Assembly (NCBI GenBank): GCA_965230345.1
Contig: CBDDKR010000002.1
Coordinates: 2,666,001-2,730,000, forward strand
Length of the DNA stretch: 64,000 nucleotides
Reading direction: 5' to 3'
Source of the DNA: JADKBO01 sp965230345
GTDB taxonomy: Bacteria; Bacteroidota; Bacteroidia; Chitinophagales; Saprospiraceae
This document shows, in pieces, positions 18,462 to 27,956 of this stretch. A model generated the notes under the pieces. That model did no database searches, was not told the DNA's origin, and saw nothing but the letters and a program-made list of their open reading frames with translations. The translations under genes and the position numbers were made by a program. Within the stretch, counting starts at the first letter, position 1. Each line of letters opens with the position of its first letter.

Positions 18462-20813
18462 TTAGTTCCATTTAAAGTTATAGGTAATCGATGGTATAAT
18501 AGGGAAAATGGTAATCTTACTTCCTTCAATGGAGGTTACACCAGTGTCATAATCAACTTCAGTTTCGAAATTTATGAAGAATGGATTCTTTCTATTATAA
18601 ATGTTGTAAACTGAAAAGGTCCAGGATCCTCTCCATTTTTTCTTAGAACCTGGATTGGGCGTATAGGTAGCAGATAAATCAATCCGATGATAAGGATCCA
18701 ATCTAGCGCTATTTCGAGGTCCATAAAAGAGGTTGATTTGTTGATCAATAAAGAAAAAACCATTAGTAGGTGTAAAGAGCTTTCCTGTACCATAGATAAA
18801 GGCTCCACCCAATTCCCATTTTCTGCTAAGCTGATAGTTTGCAACTACGGATAAATCATGAGTTCTATCATATCCAGCTGGATACCAGCGGCCGTTTTCT
18901 ATGTCGGGAAAACTTCTTTCTGTCCTAGATAGAGTATACCCGATCCAGCCATTTAGTTTACCAGTGGATTTTTTTACAAAGAGTTCTAATCCATATGCTC
19001 GACCTTTCCCAAATACAAATGATCGCTCCACTTCGACACTTATATCATCTACATAATTGTCGGCATAATCTATTTGATTTTTTAAATCCTTATAATATAC
19101 TTCAATGGATGTCTCATATTGATCATTATCGAAATTTTTAAACCATCCCAAAGCGTATTGAATTCCAATTTGTGGTTTGACCAATTCTGAACTTGGTACC
19201 CATACATCAGCGGGTAGAGTAGAAGAGCTGTTACTGACAAGGTGCAGGAATTGAAGTGCTCTATTAACACCTCCTTTTATGCTCATAGAAGGTGAAAGAC
19301 TCCATTTAAAGCTGGCTCTAGGTTCAAAACCAGAGTATGTCTTTACGATCTCTCCCTTACCATACTCTTTACCATCTATAAAGGATTCGTAAGGTCCTAC
19401 TTGCCCAAAAATAGAATACCTCAATCCAATGTTCAAACTAAAGGTTTTAGAAAAGCGGATATCATCTAATAGATAGAAACCAATATCATGTGCTCTTTTG
19501 GGATCAAAGTCGGTTGAAAAGTCAACTTCTCCATTGGTAGCAGAAGCAGTACTTGGCCTTAGAGTGTGATAGATGTAGTTTAGTCCAAATTTTAGGCTAT
19601 GTTTATTGTTTAAATAGTAATCAAAATCGACTTTTGCGTTCCAATCTTCAACTCCAGATTTCAACTTAAATACAAAGTCTTCTTGTTTTCCATTAAAGGC
19701 AAATTTATAATCGTTGTAAATCAAACTAATATTGGAGAATAGTTTATCCGAAAATAGGTGATTCCACCTTAAAGTAGCCGTCGCATTCCCATAAGGAAGA
19801 TCAAAGCTAAAATCGCGTTTGGGTTGTGCAAATTTTAGAACATCTCTTCCAAAATAGGTGCTCAAAAATATTCGATCCTTTTTGCTAAAGGTATAGTTCC
19901 ATTTGGTATTGAGGTCGTAGAAATAATAATTTGTTCCTTCAAAGTCACCGCCTTTGAGAGCAGGTTGTGCCAGGTCTAAAGCATAAGTCCGCCTGCCCGA
20001 AATGATAAAAGAACTTTTGTCTTTTACAATTGGACCTTCAAATGTAAGCCTAGACGATATCAGTCCAATTCCACCTTCAGCTTTAAACTTTTTATTGTTT
20101 CCTTCTTTCATTTGAATGTCGAGTACTGAAGATACTCTACCCCCATAATTCGCTGGCATACCACCTTTTATTAAGCTTGTGTTTTTTATGGCATCGGAAT
20201 TGAATACAGAGAAAAACCCCAACATGTGCCCAGAATTATAAACGACAGCTTCATCCAATAGAACAAGGTTCTGATCAGGTCCACCTCCTCTTACGTAAAA
20301 ACCAGAAGCTCCTTCTCCACTAGATAAGACTCCAGGAAGCAATTGGATGGTTTTGAGGATGTCTACTTCTCCAAATAGAGCAGGTAATTTTTTTATGTTT
20401 TCAACTGGAAGATCAATTTTACCCATTTGGGTACTCTCTACATTGTTTTTTCGCTTTTGACGTTCAGATGATATAATGATTTCATCTATTTCGATGCCTT
20501 CTTTTAGAGAAAAATCATAGGAAATATCTTTGGTAAGATCAATTTCAATTTTCTCTGTTTGAAATCCTAGGTAGGAAACTTCAATCATATGTACGCCTTT
20601 CTCCAGGCTTAATGAATAAAAACCATATGCATTGGAAGTCGTTCCAACTTCATTTTGATCGAGTGTTATAATATTTGCACCTATTAGTGTCTCACCAGAA
20701 TTGGCATCTTTAACATAACCGCTTAATGTGTATTCTTGAGCGTATAGATTAAAACTTAGTAAGGCTAAAAGAAATAACCATAAGGATTTACTCATACTGG
20801 GGTTCAGTTTCAT
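18462..20813 (-). CDS. TonB-dependent outer membrane receptor with carboxypeptidase-regulatory-like domain
   Basis: A 783-residue protein with a signal peptide to about residue 26 (NLYAQ). A CarboxypepD_reg-like beta-sandwich follows (about 27-110, YTLSGYVKDANSGETLIGANI). A plug domain (about 125-235, with VLLDEAVVYNSGHMLG and MPANYGGRVSSVLDI) leads to a C-terminal 22-strand barrel. It forms a two-gene operon with the downstream DUF4249 lipoprotein. The known role of the family is energy-dependent import of a large or scarce ligand. I cannot tell the substrate, and no polysaccharide-degrading genes are adjacent. Confidence 0.9.
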   Translation of the reverse strand: MKLNPSMSKSLWLFLLALLSFNLYAQEYTLSGYVKDANSGETLIGANIITLDQNEVGTTSNAYGFYSLSLEKGVHMIEVSYLGFQTEKIEIDLTKDISYDFSLKEGIEIDEIIISSERQKRKNNVESTQMGKIDLPVENIKKLPALFGEVDILKTIQLLPGVLSSGEGASGFYVRGGGPDQNLVLLDEAVVYNSGHMLGFFSVFNSDAIKNTSLIKGGMPANYGGRVSSVLDIQMKEGNNKKFKAEGGIGLISSRLTFEGPIVKDKSSFIISGRRTYALDLAQPALKGGDFEGTNYYFYDLNTKWNYTFSKKDRIFLSTYFGRDVLKFAQPKRDFSFDLPYGNATATLRWNHLFSDKLFSNISLIYNDYKFAFNGKQEDFVFKLKSGVEDWNAKVDFDYYLNNKHSLKFGLNYIYHTLRPSTASATNGEVDFSTDFDPKRAHDIGFYLLDDIRFSKTFSLNIGLRYSIFGQVGPYESFIDGKEYGKGEIVKTYSGFEPRASFKWSLSPSMSIKGGVNRALQFLHLVSNSSSTLPADVWVPSSELVKPQIGIQYALGWFKNFDNDQYETSIEVYYKDLKNQIDYADNYVDDISVEVERSFVFGKGRAYGLELFVKKSTGKLNGWIGYTLSRTERSFPDIENGRWYPAGYDRTHDLSVVANYQLSRKWELGGAFIYGTGKLFTPTNGFFFIDQQINLFYGPRNSARLDPYHRIDLSATYTPNPGSKKKWRGSWTFSVYNIYNRKNPFFINFETEVDYDTGVTSIEGSKITIFPIIPSITYNFKWN

Positions 20814-21022
20814 TTGTAAAATGATTATTTGAAGGCATTTGGTGTTAGAGATAAATTTCCAATTCTATATTTCATACTTATTACCTATTTTAGAAACAGA
20901 AAATACTCTTTATCGAAAATACACTGTACGCAACAAAGTGAGTAAAAATACTTCAATTAATAGATGGATTGTTGAAATCTTTAGATCAAATTATTTAATA
21001 CAAGATAATAACGTCGGGATGG

Positions 21023-21053
21023 TTGATAGTGTGACTTGGTAAGGATATTTTTG
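21023..21053 (+). promoter_or_regulatory. Promoter of the META-domain lipoprotein gene
   Basis: TTG at 21023-21025, a 20-bp spacer, and an exact TAnnTTTG box (TATTTTTG) at 21046-21053. It lies 27 bp before the ATG at 21080. Confidence 0.6.
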
Positions 21054-21079
21054 TCTAGTAATTAAAATCAATATAATCT

Positions 21080-22066
21080 ATGAAAATATTACATCTAATA
21101 TTGTTTGTTACAATCTCTTTGCTTTGTCAATCTTGTATTTCTAATAAGGTGACAACGATCTGGATAAATGGAAGTAAGTCCAAAGACTCTATGGATGATG
21201 CTTCGTGTTTTGAAATTTATGAGGGGAAAGAATTGAAAGATGCAGAATGGAAAAATTATTGTGGAGAGGTGACTAATTTTACGTTTGAAGAGGGGATTGT
21301 GAAAAGGGTAAAAGGAAAGTATAAAAAAGATGGTAATGTACAGTCTTTTCTGGTATTGGAAGAACTGGTTAGACTAGATAGAATTCCTAAAAATATTTCA
21401 GGCGAATGGAAATTAGTCGAATGGAATGGAAAAAACCATAAAGATTTAAGAAACATGCCTTCCTTACGAATTGACTTGAAAATGAAGACTGTTTCTGGAC
21501 ATGGAGGTTGTAATAACTATTCAGGCAAGATATTGGATGTGACAGGCACAGACATTACATTAGGACCGTTGGTAAGTACAAAAATGGCTTGTTTAGATCA
21601 TAATATAGAACAACAATTTTTTGAGGTTTTATCTATGAAATTAAAGTATGTTCATTTGGAGGATGCCCTGACCCTGAAAAATGATCAAAAAGGAGTATCA
21701 CTAAGATTTATCAAAACACCCAAACAACAACTTATTTTGGACGGAACATGGGTCTGTATGCGAATTTTTGAAATAGGTGTGCCGAATGGTTTTATGGGGC
21801 AATTAAATATTGATTCACCTAACAAAAGTTTAAATGGTTTTGATGGATGTAATGACTATGCTGGAGAGTATCGCATGGGAGAAAATAGAAAGTTTTCTAT
21901 TGTGAATATGGCTAGTACAAATAAGTACTGCTTAGATATGAAAACATCAAATGATTATAATAGAGCTTTGAGATCTGCTACGAAATACCAAATAAACAGA
22001 GATTTTTTAATCTTACTGGATAAAGACAATTTGGAAGTTTTAAAATTTGTAAAGCGTAAAATATAA
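21080..22066 (+). CDS. Lipoprotein with two META (HslJ-like) domains
   Basis: A 328-residue protein. The lipobox ends at Cys19 (LLCQSC). Residues 40-100 resemble DUF4377 (EWKNYCGEVTNFTFEEG). Two META domains follow at about 107-213 and 222-328, each with the hallmark GCNxYxG/GCNDYAG motif (GHGGCNNYSG, GFDGCNDYAG) and a conserved MACLD/YCLDM Cys. META/HslJ proteins are envelope-located and in other bacteria are linked to stress or antibiotic resistance, but the biochemical role is unclear. It is transcribed alone, and repeat copy B lies just downstream. Confidence 0.85.
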   Translation: MKILHLILFVTISLLCQSCISNKVTTIWINGSKSKDSMDDASCFEIYEGKELKDAEWKNYCGEVTNFTFEEGIVKRVKGKYKKDGNVQSFLVLEELVRLDRIPKNISGEWKLVEWNGKNHKDLRNMPSLRIDLKMKTVSGHGGCNNYSGKILDVTGTDITLGPLVSTKMACLDHNIEQQFFEVLSMKLKYVHLEDALTLKNDQKGVSLRFIKTPKQQLILDGTWVCMRIFEIGVPNGFMGQLNIDSPNKSLNGFDGCNDYAGEYRMGENRKFSIVNMASTNKYCLDMKTSNDYNRALRSATKYQINRDFLILLDKDNLEVLKFVKRKI

Positions 22067-22110
22067 TGTAAATTTCTCTGAAGATTAGAAATGCTTCATA
22101 TTATCTAATT

Positions 22111-22260
22111 AAGTGCTTTAAAAACTGTATTCAATAGCGGAATTATCTGCATGGAAGTTAGATCAATCCGAAAATTCTTTTGCATAGCCGAATCTATGGA
22201 AATTAATTTTTTGGCAGAGCACGGATTTCAATGAGTTGAATATAGCATTAGTATTTTAAT
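22111..22260 (+). repeat. Intergenic repeat element, copy B (full length)
   Basis: About 150 bp, diverged but colinear with copy C (roughly four of five bases shared by eye). It carries TTTAAAAACTGTATTCAATA, a CATGGAAGTTAGATCAAT block, a hairpin with CATAG/CTATG arms, and the distal GGCAGAGCAC...TTCAATGAGTTGA...TAGCATTAG block. It ends 85 bp before the ATG of the WG/TonB_C gene. Confidence 0.82.
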
Positions 22261-22344
22261 CACTTCTACAAGATATGGAAGATAATGTTTATGATATAAA
22301 AGAGATTTTTTTTATTAAAACCAAGTGGAATAATAAGTTGATTT

Positions 22345-23673
22345 ATGAAGTATTTAAATTTTTTATTTTTAGTTTTTGCACCATTTTATGCATCGGCTCA
22401 AAGTCCTTTTTTTATCGAAAAAACTCCTACAGAATCTGAACTCTTTATAGTTGAAACTGAAGATGGCAGAATGGGGGTTATTGACAGCAATGATCACTTT
22501 ATTATACCGCTTGATACTGTTGTTTTATCTCAATGGTTCCCTCCTGAATGTAGTTTTTTTGTGAGTAAAAGGCAGACAGGATTGAAGTTTAATCAAAGTT
22601 TGTTTGATTTAAATGGTAAGCTACTGTTTACCGATGTAAATGTCGGCTATGTAGGATTAGGACCGCATATGGCAAGAGATGACAAATCGTATCGTGATTT
22701 CTTTGTTATAGAACAAAAAGGAGTACAGAGTAAGCTTTTATTTCATAAAAATAGAGGTCAAATAATGATTGACTCAATTTTTAATATTGAATATGGTGGA
22801 TATAATAGTTTCTTTTTAGTCAAACAATGGCAAAAAACATCTACTCCTAAAGTAATATCAGTCTTTGATTTAGAAGGTAATAAATTATTCGCTGTGCCTC
22901 CAGAAGTTCATGTGATGCATTCAGGACATCCAAATTTATTAATAGCAACGAAATTTAATCCGTATAAAAATGGTCTTATTGATATTAATAAGGGGATCGA
23001 TAGTATTTCTTTTAAATATGATGCATTGAGAAAAATGCGGACGGGTTGGTTTGTTTATTCGATCGATAAGCGTAAACATTTTGGCTTACTTGATTCTAAT
23101 GGAAGACCTTGTTTAAAAGCTGATTTCATAAAACTTGGAGAACCGAATAGAGCAGAAATTGCTATTTTTAGTAAAAAGTTTGGTAGTCTTCCTATTGCTA
23201 CTGCAGTTCGTGCTGGGATGGAAAATTCAACTTGGATAGGAATTGATAGTTTAGGAAATGAACATTTTTTTTCAGATAATACTCAACCAGAAACAATAGG
23301 ACAAATGGAAGATCGTTTAGAGCATGAAAATTCTAAAAAGGTTCTGCGAAAGTTAAAAGATGGAAATGAACTTGAAAATCCTCCTTCATTTCCAGGAGGA
23401 GAATCAGCAATGAATGAGTTCCTTTTATCAAATTTACGCTACCCGAAAATTGCTCAAGAAAATGGAGTATATGGCACTGTATTCGTACAATTGGTGGTTG
23501 AAGAAGACGGTAGTTTATCCCATATTTCGGTCAAAAAAGACATAGGAAATGGCTGTGGTTTGGCGGCGATCCAATGTATGAAAAAAATGCCCCGATGGCA
23601 GCCAGCAGTTTATAAAGGAAAAACGATTGCGTCAAGACTAATAATTCCTGTTCAATTCAGTTTAAACAAATGA
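22345..23673 (+). CDS. Secreted WG-repeat-like protein with C-terminal TonB_C domain
   Basis: A 442-residue protein with a signal peptide ending about residue 19 (ASAQ). Residues 30-270 have KWG/WG-like units (EDGRMGVIDSNDHFIIPL, KNGLIDINKGID, HFGLLDSNGRP). Residues about 345-442 form a TonB C-terminal domain (PPSFPGGESAMNEFLLSN, then YGTVFVQLVVEEDGS, then MPRWQPAVYKGK). TonB_C normally sits on a membrane-anchored energy transducer. Here it follows a signal peptide without a clear retained transmembrane helix, so it may be a periplasmic or outer-membrane relative rather than a working TonB. Confidence 0.82.
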   Translation: MKYLNFLFLVFAPFYASAQSPFFIEKTPTESELFIVETEDGRMGVIDSNDHFIIPLDTVVLSQWFPPECSFFVSKRQTGLKFNQSLFDLNGKLLFTDVNVGYVGLGPHMARDDKSYRDFFVIEQKGVQSKLLFHKNRGQIMIDSIFNIEYGGYNSFFLVKQWQKTSTPKVISVFDLEGNKLFAVPPEVHVMHSGHPNLLIATKFNPYKNGLIDINKGIDSISFKYDALRKMRTGWFVYSIDKRKHFGLLDSNGRPCLKADFIKLGEPNRAEIAIFSKKFGSLPIATAVRAGMENSTWIGIDSLGNEHFFSDNTQPETIGQMEDRLEHENSKKVLRKLKDGNELENPPSFPGGESAMNEFLLSNLRYPKIAQENGVYGTVFVQLVVEEDGSLSHISVKKDIGNGCGLAAIQCMKKMPRWQPAVYKGKTIASRLIIPVQFSLNK

Positions 23674-23826
23674 ATAGAATTAATAAGTAATATCTAAGAT
23701 CATGAAGTCTCTGTAAATGAACATGCTTGTTTTTGCTTAATTCGCTCCATATCACAGAACCATTGAATGTGGCATACATGATTGATTAGAATACATGATG
23801 CTGGTCCAAAAGAATAGTAGATTAAA

Positions 23827-23853
23827 CAATTGTAACGTTGCAAACGTTAATTG
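23827..23853. promoter_or_regulatory. Operator-like palindrome upstream of bestrophin
   Basis: TAACGTT-gca-AACGTTA is a perfect 7-bp inverted repeat at 23833-23849. It is extended by CAATT on the left and AATTG on the right with a one-base offset. It lies about 105 bp before the bestrophin ATG and has no T-run, so a protein-binding site is more likely than a terminator. Confidence 0.45.
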
Positions 23854-23957
23854 ATGTGTTGCATTTAAATCGACATCAAATTTTATTTAACTGCGAAATT
23901 CAACCCATCGTAAAAGAAAATTGTTGAAAAACAAATAACTCTAAAATTCTAAAATAT

Positions 23958-25019
23958 ATGTATACTAAAAAGGTATTTAAAACTTGGGATATGGTCAAAT
24001 GGACCAGATATGAGACTTTTCTCTTTTTGGGCATTGGACTTTTGGTCGTTTCTCTTTACTATTTTTTTGATTTACACTGGTTGAAAATCCCTTGGACTCC
24101 CTTGGCTTTAATCGGTACAGCAGTTGCGTTTGTAATTGGATTTCAAAACAATTCCGCATATGGTAGGATATGGGAAGCACGGAAGATTTGGGGCGGAATA
24201 GTCAATACATCAAGGACATTTGGAATGTATGTACAAGATATGGTTTCGAATGAATACACCACTGAAAAGAAGCCTAAGGAATACCTCGAAAATCAGATTA
24301 AAATTCTGACATACAGACACATCGCCTGGATGACAGCCTTGCGTCACTCTATGAGGACTTCAAAACCATGGGAAACCATATTGCAAGAAAAATCCAATCA
24401 AGATTGGGTGGAAATTGTAAAACCACCTGAATGGAAGTCAACGTTGGAAGAAGACTTAAAACCCTATTTAAACAACGAAGATATGCGTTATACTTTGGGC
24501 AAATCAAATAAGCAAACCGCTTTACTATATCTACAATCAAAGCATTTGAAGAAATTAAAGGAAGAAGGTACAATTTGGGAATTTTCGTTCTTACAATTGG
24601 AGAGTGTTTTACAAGAATTATTTACTCTTCAAGGCAAATCAGAACGAATTAAAAATTTTCCTTATCCTAGACATTTTGCTTCTTTGAATCATTATTTCAT
24701 GTGGATATTTGTTGTTGTATTACCATTTGCAATGGTTCCACAATTTGGTGAGATTGGTGCTGATATAGGCGCACAGTATCCATTGTTTGGGAGTTTGTTT
24801 ATTTGGCTGGCAGTGCCATTTTATGCTGTGGTAGCTTGGATTTTTCATACGATGGAACGCATTGGACGTACGGGAGAGAACCCATTCGAAGGATCAGCTA
24901 ATGATGTTCCTATATCGACTATTTCGAGAGGAATTGAGATTGATTTAAGAGAAAATCTAGGTGAGAAAAAGGAAGAGATTCCTGCACAATTTCCAAGTGT
25001 TTATGATACCCAGTTATAA
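23958..25019 (+). CDS. Bestrophin-family anion channel-like membrane protein
   Basis: A 353-residue inner-membrane protein. The N terminus has hydrophobic segments around FLFLGIGLLVVSLYYFF and TPLALIGTAVAFVIGFQNNSAYGRIWEARKIWG. The latter is the bestrophin (UPF0187) signature with conserved NxxAYxRxWEAR. Two further hydrophobic segments follow near residues 240-300. Bacterial homologues form pentameric ion channels. It is monocistronic, preceded by a conspicuous palindrome. Confidence 0.92.
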   Translation: MYTKKVFKTWDMVKWTRYETFLFLGIGLLVVSLYYFFDLHWLKIPWTPLALIGTAVAFVIGFQNNSAYGRIWEARKIWGGIVNTSRTFGMYVQDMVSNEYTTEKKPKEYLENQIKILTYRHIAWMTALRHSMRTSKPWETILQEKSNQDWVEIVKPPEWKSTLEEDLKPYLNNEDMRYTLGKSNKQTALLYLQSKHLKKLKEEGTIWEFSFLQLESVLQELFTLQGKSERIKNFPYPRHFASLNHYFMWIFVVVLPFAMVPQFGEIGADIGAQYPLFGSLFIWLAVPFYAVVAWIFHTMERIGRTGENPFEGSANDVPISTISRGIEIDLRENLGEKKEEIPAQFPSVYDTQL

Positions 25020-25059
25020 ATAGTAGGAGAGTGACTTCATAAGTGAAATCTTAATTGAG

Positions 25060-25248
25060 TTATTCATTACTTGTAATATTGTCTAAATCGGTTTCGATTT
25101 CACGTAGTCTACTTCTGCAAGTTTCGCTAAGTTCCTTAGCTTTCTTGACGTATTTACTTATTTTTTCAATATTTAAATCTTCTTCTTGGAGAAGGTTTAG
25201 GATTTTTTGTAATTCTTGGTATGCTCTGTCGTAGTTGGTTGTGGCCAT
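25060..25248 (-). CDS. xseB: Exodeoxyribonuclease VII small subunit
   Basis: A 62-residue helical protein with the XseB pattern (YDRAYQELQKILNLLQEEDLNIEKISKYVKKAKEL). It lies 11 bp downstream of xseA on the same strand, the usual arrangement. Several small subunits bind one XseA to form the enzyme that degrades single-stranded DNA. Confidence 0.93.
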   Translation of the reverse strand: MATTNYDRAYQELQKILNLLQEEDLNIEKISKYVKKAKELSETCRSRLREIETDLDNITSNE

Positions 25249-25259
25249 TTTAATGATTA

Positions 25260-26486
25260 TTATGAGATAACTGCGTTATGCGTTCCGTCGCCAAATTCGA
25301 TTTGAACTTGGTCTTGTTCTTTTAATTCCTTATGAGAGGGAATATACTTTTTTTTGTGTTTTATCAATGCAAATCCTTTATTCAATATAACTTGAGGATC
25401 GTTGGCACTGATTACCTTAGTTGCGTTGTTTACTTGAATTTTGCTTGTTGAGATTTTATATCGTGCGGCATCAATAATGTTTTTCCAAATTTGATCTTGT
25501 TTGAAGTGTTCTTTAGATACTGTATGTCCGCATGTGTAGTTGATTGTAGAAATCAATTGCTGCAATCTAGATTCTTCTTGCTTGATAATGGACTTACCAG
25601 TGGACTGAATCTGAAGAGCAAGAGACATGATTTTTTCTTCGTATTCAGCATTGTTCTCAACGATGAAATCTGCTACTGCTGTAGGTGTTTTAAGATTTAT
25701 ATAAGCGGTTAAGTCTGCCACGGATTGATCTACATCGTGACCAATACCAGTTAGGACTGGTAGGGGAGAGTTGGCGATATGATGTCCAATATTGTAGTTG
25801 TCGAAAAAGGAAAGATCTAATTTTGAACCTCCACCTCTAATAATTACAATTATATCATAGGATTTCTTCTTAGCACGAATTTCAAGTAGGGCATTACAAA
25901 CTTCGGATTCTGTATTCTGTCCTTGCATCGCAGCAGGATACAAATCTAATGTAAAGGCATACTGGTATCGATTGTTTTTGCAGTGCTGTACAAAGTCCTG
26001 ATATCCAGCTGCGGTTGCAGAAGATATAATAGCGATACGTTGTATTACCTTTGGAAAAGAGAGACCTTTGTTTTTCTCAAGCAAATTTGCCTTTGTCAAT
26101 CGTTCTATAATTAGTTGCCTCTTTATTTCTAATTGCCCCATGGTATAACTAGGGTCAATGTCTTCAATAAGTAGCTTTAATCCATATTTTTCATTGAATT
26201 GGACAGAAACTTTGATTTGGATATGTCTTCCAGGTTGAAGTAAGTTCTGAGTGAGTTCACCCAATTTGTTTTTTATAAACAAAAAGTTCTTATACCAAAT
26301 CATTGCCGATATCTTGGCTTTGATATTTTGATCATCGTCTTGCTCTACCAGTTCAAGGTAGTAATTGCCTCGGACATTTGAAACTTGGCTAATCTCACAG
26401 TTTATCCATATCGGTTCTGCAAAATTAAGTGCTATGACTCGATTTATATATTCATTGAGTTCATATAGAGAATAGGATTGTTTCAA
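25260..26486 (-). CDS. xseA: Exodeoxyribonuclease VII large subunit
   Basis: A 408-residue protein. An N-terminal OB-fold (about 1-100; LNFAEPIWINCEISQV) is followed by the catalytic domain, with RIAIISSATAAGYQDF, the IIVIIRGGGSKLDLSFFDN motif and LTGIGHDVDQSVADL. These are hallmarks of XseA. It is somewhat shorter than the E. coli protein at the C terminus. It forms an operon with xseB. Confidence 0.95.
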   Translation of the reverse strand: MKQSYSLYELNEYINRVIALNFAEPIWINCEISQVSNVRGNYYLELVEQDDDQNIKAKISAMIWYKNFLFIKNKLGELTQNLLQPGRHIQIKVSVQFNEKYGLKLLIEDIDPSYTMGQLEIKRQLIIERLTKANLLEKNKGLSFPKVIQRIAIISSATAAGYQDFVQHCKNNRYQYAFTLDLYPAAMQGQNTESEVCNALLEIRAKKKSYDIIVIIRGGGSKLDLSFFDNYNIGHHIANSPLPVLTGIGHDVDQSVADLTAYINLKTPTAVADFIVENNAEYEEKIMSLALQIQSTGKSIIKQEESRLQQLISTINYTCGHTVSKEHFKQDQIWKNIIDAARYKISTSKIQVNNATKVISANDPQVILNKGFALIKHKKKYIPSHKELKEQDQVQIEFGDGTHNAVIS

Positions 26487-26652
26487 GATAAGGTATTTAT
26501 TGTAAGAGTTAAGATAGAAAGAAAATTGGATAGTAGTAACGGATTATGAGAAGGTTTTTGAACTACTTTACACTGGATAAACAGTTTTAATTGACTGAAA
26601 ATAGGATCTTCTTCGGCTTTGACGTTCATATGTAACTAAACCTAATATCATA

Positions 26653-26681
26653 AAAAAAGCCGCCCATTAGAGCAGCTTTTT
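26653..26681 (-). terminator. Rho-independent terminator after sucC
   Basis: Stem AAAAAGCcGC / GCaGCTTTTT with an 8-nt loop. Read on the minus strand, it is followed by a T-run, 22 bp after the sucC stop. Confidence 0.8.
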
Positions 26682-26702
26682 ATCTTTATTGCTTTGTTTC
26701 AA

Positions 26703-27908
26703 TTATCCAGAAACAACTTCTTTTACTTTGTCTGCGGCTTCTTGTAGTAAGATAGCAGAATGAACCTCAAGTCCACTTTCATCAATTATCTTTTTGGCTA
26801 AATCAGCATTTGTTCCTTGAAGTCTTACAATAATAGGAACGTTTATATTACCCATATTTTTGTAAGCGTCAACAACACCTTGTGCAACACGATCACAACG
26901 AACAATTCCTCCAAAAATGTTGATTAGAATAGCCTTTACATTGTCATCTCTTAGTATAATTCTGAATGCCTGTTCAACTCTAGCTGCGTCAGCAGTACCA
27001 CCTACATCAAGGAAGTTTGCTGGAGATCCTCCTGATAGCTTTATGATGTCCATAGTAGCCATAGCAAGTCCTGCACCATTCACCATACATCCTACATTAC
27101 CATCTAACTTGACATAGTTTAATCCATATTCTTTGGCTTCAACCTCTGTCGGATCTTCCTCATCCGTATCACGTAATGCTTCCAAATCTTTGTGCCTATA
27201 AAGAGCATTTTCATCAAGGGAAACTTTACAGTCTACTGCAATGATTCGATCATCACCAGTTTTTAAACAAGGATTAATCTCAAACAATGAAGCATCAGAG
27301 CTTACAAAAGCCTGATAAAGCGCAGAAATGAATTTAACCATTTCTTTCATGGCCTTTCCTTTAAGTCCCAAATTGAAAGCAACTTTTCTTGCTTCAAATG
27401 GTTGAAGACCTAATAGAGGATTGATGTACTCTTTATGGACGAGGTGTGGTGTTTCTTCCGCAACCTTTTCAATGTCCATTCCACCTTGAGTACTATAGAT
27501 GATAACGTTTTTCTTACTTTCTCTATCCATTAGAATGGACACATAAAACTCTTTACACGCATCAAAATCTGGAACATAACTGTCTTCAGCAATCAATACT
27601 TTTCGTACCAATTTCCCTGGACCTTCCATTCCTCCTGGAGTTTGAGGTGTTTTAAGCATCATGCCAAGTATATTACTTGCGTGTTCTTTTAAAGTGTCTA
27701 AATCCTTAGCCAGCTTTACTCCACCACCTTTTCCTCTACCACCAGCATGGATTTGAGCTTTAACAACAGCAAAACTACTACCTGAGTCGTCCGCAATCTT
27801 ATTATAAGCATCTACAGCTTCTTCAACAGTAGTTGCAACTATACCTTTTTGTATGGCAACTCCAAAACTTGAGAGTAATTCTTTACCCTGATATTCGTGT
27901 AAATTCAT
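26703..27908 (-). CDS. sucC: Succinyl-CoA ligase (ADP-forming), beta subunit
   Basis: A 401-residue TCA-cycle subunit. It starts MNLHEYQGKELL and has an ATP-grasp domain with KAQIHAGGRGKGGGVK. The C-terminal half carries the LDVGGTA and NIFGGIVRCDRVAQGV motifs. Length matches the family. The alpha subunit gene sucD, usually adjacent, is not next to it. It is followed by its own terminator and preceded by the T9SS metalloprotease gene on the same strand (48 bp). Confidence 0.96.
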   Translation of the reverse strand: MNLHEYQGKELLSSFGVAIQKGIVATTVEEAVDAYNKIADDSGSSFAVVKAQIHAGGRGKGGGVKLAKDLDTLKEHASNILGMMLKTPQTPGGMEGPGKLVRKVLIAEDSYVPDFDACKEFYVSILMDRESKKNVIIYSTQGGMDIEKVAEETPHLVHKEYINPLLGLQPFEARKVAFNLGLKGKAMKEMVKFISALYQAFVSSDASLFEINPCLKTGDDRIIAVDCKVSLDENALYRHKDLEALRDTDEEDPTEVEAKEYGLNYVKLDGNVGCMVNGAGLAMATMDIIKLSGGSPANFLDVGGTADAARVEQAFRIILRDDNVKAILINIFGGIVRCDRVAQGVVDAYKNMGNINVPIIVRLQGTNADLAKKIIDESGLEVHSAILLQEAADKVKEVVSG

Positions 27909-27956
27909 TGAGTCTTTAGTTTACTTGCTTGCAAAAATAATATTAAACTTTATATA

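Noticed and set aside
20839..21042. 67-codon plus-strand frame upstream of the META gene
   Set aside because: It is non-coding in character, ends over the promoter of the next gene, and matches no family.
26561..26640. Possible reverse-oriented repeat copy near ATTAAAACTGTTTATCC
   Set aside because: Similarity to the repeat start covers about 20 bp only and does not continue.
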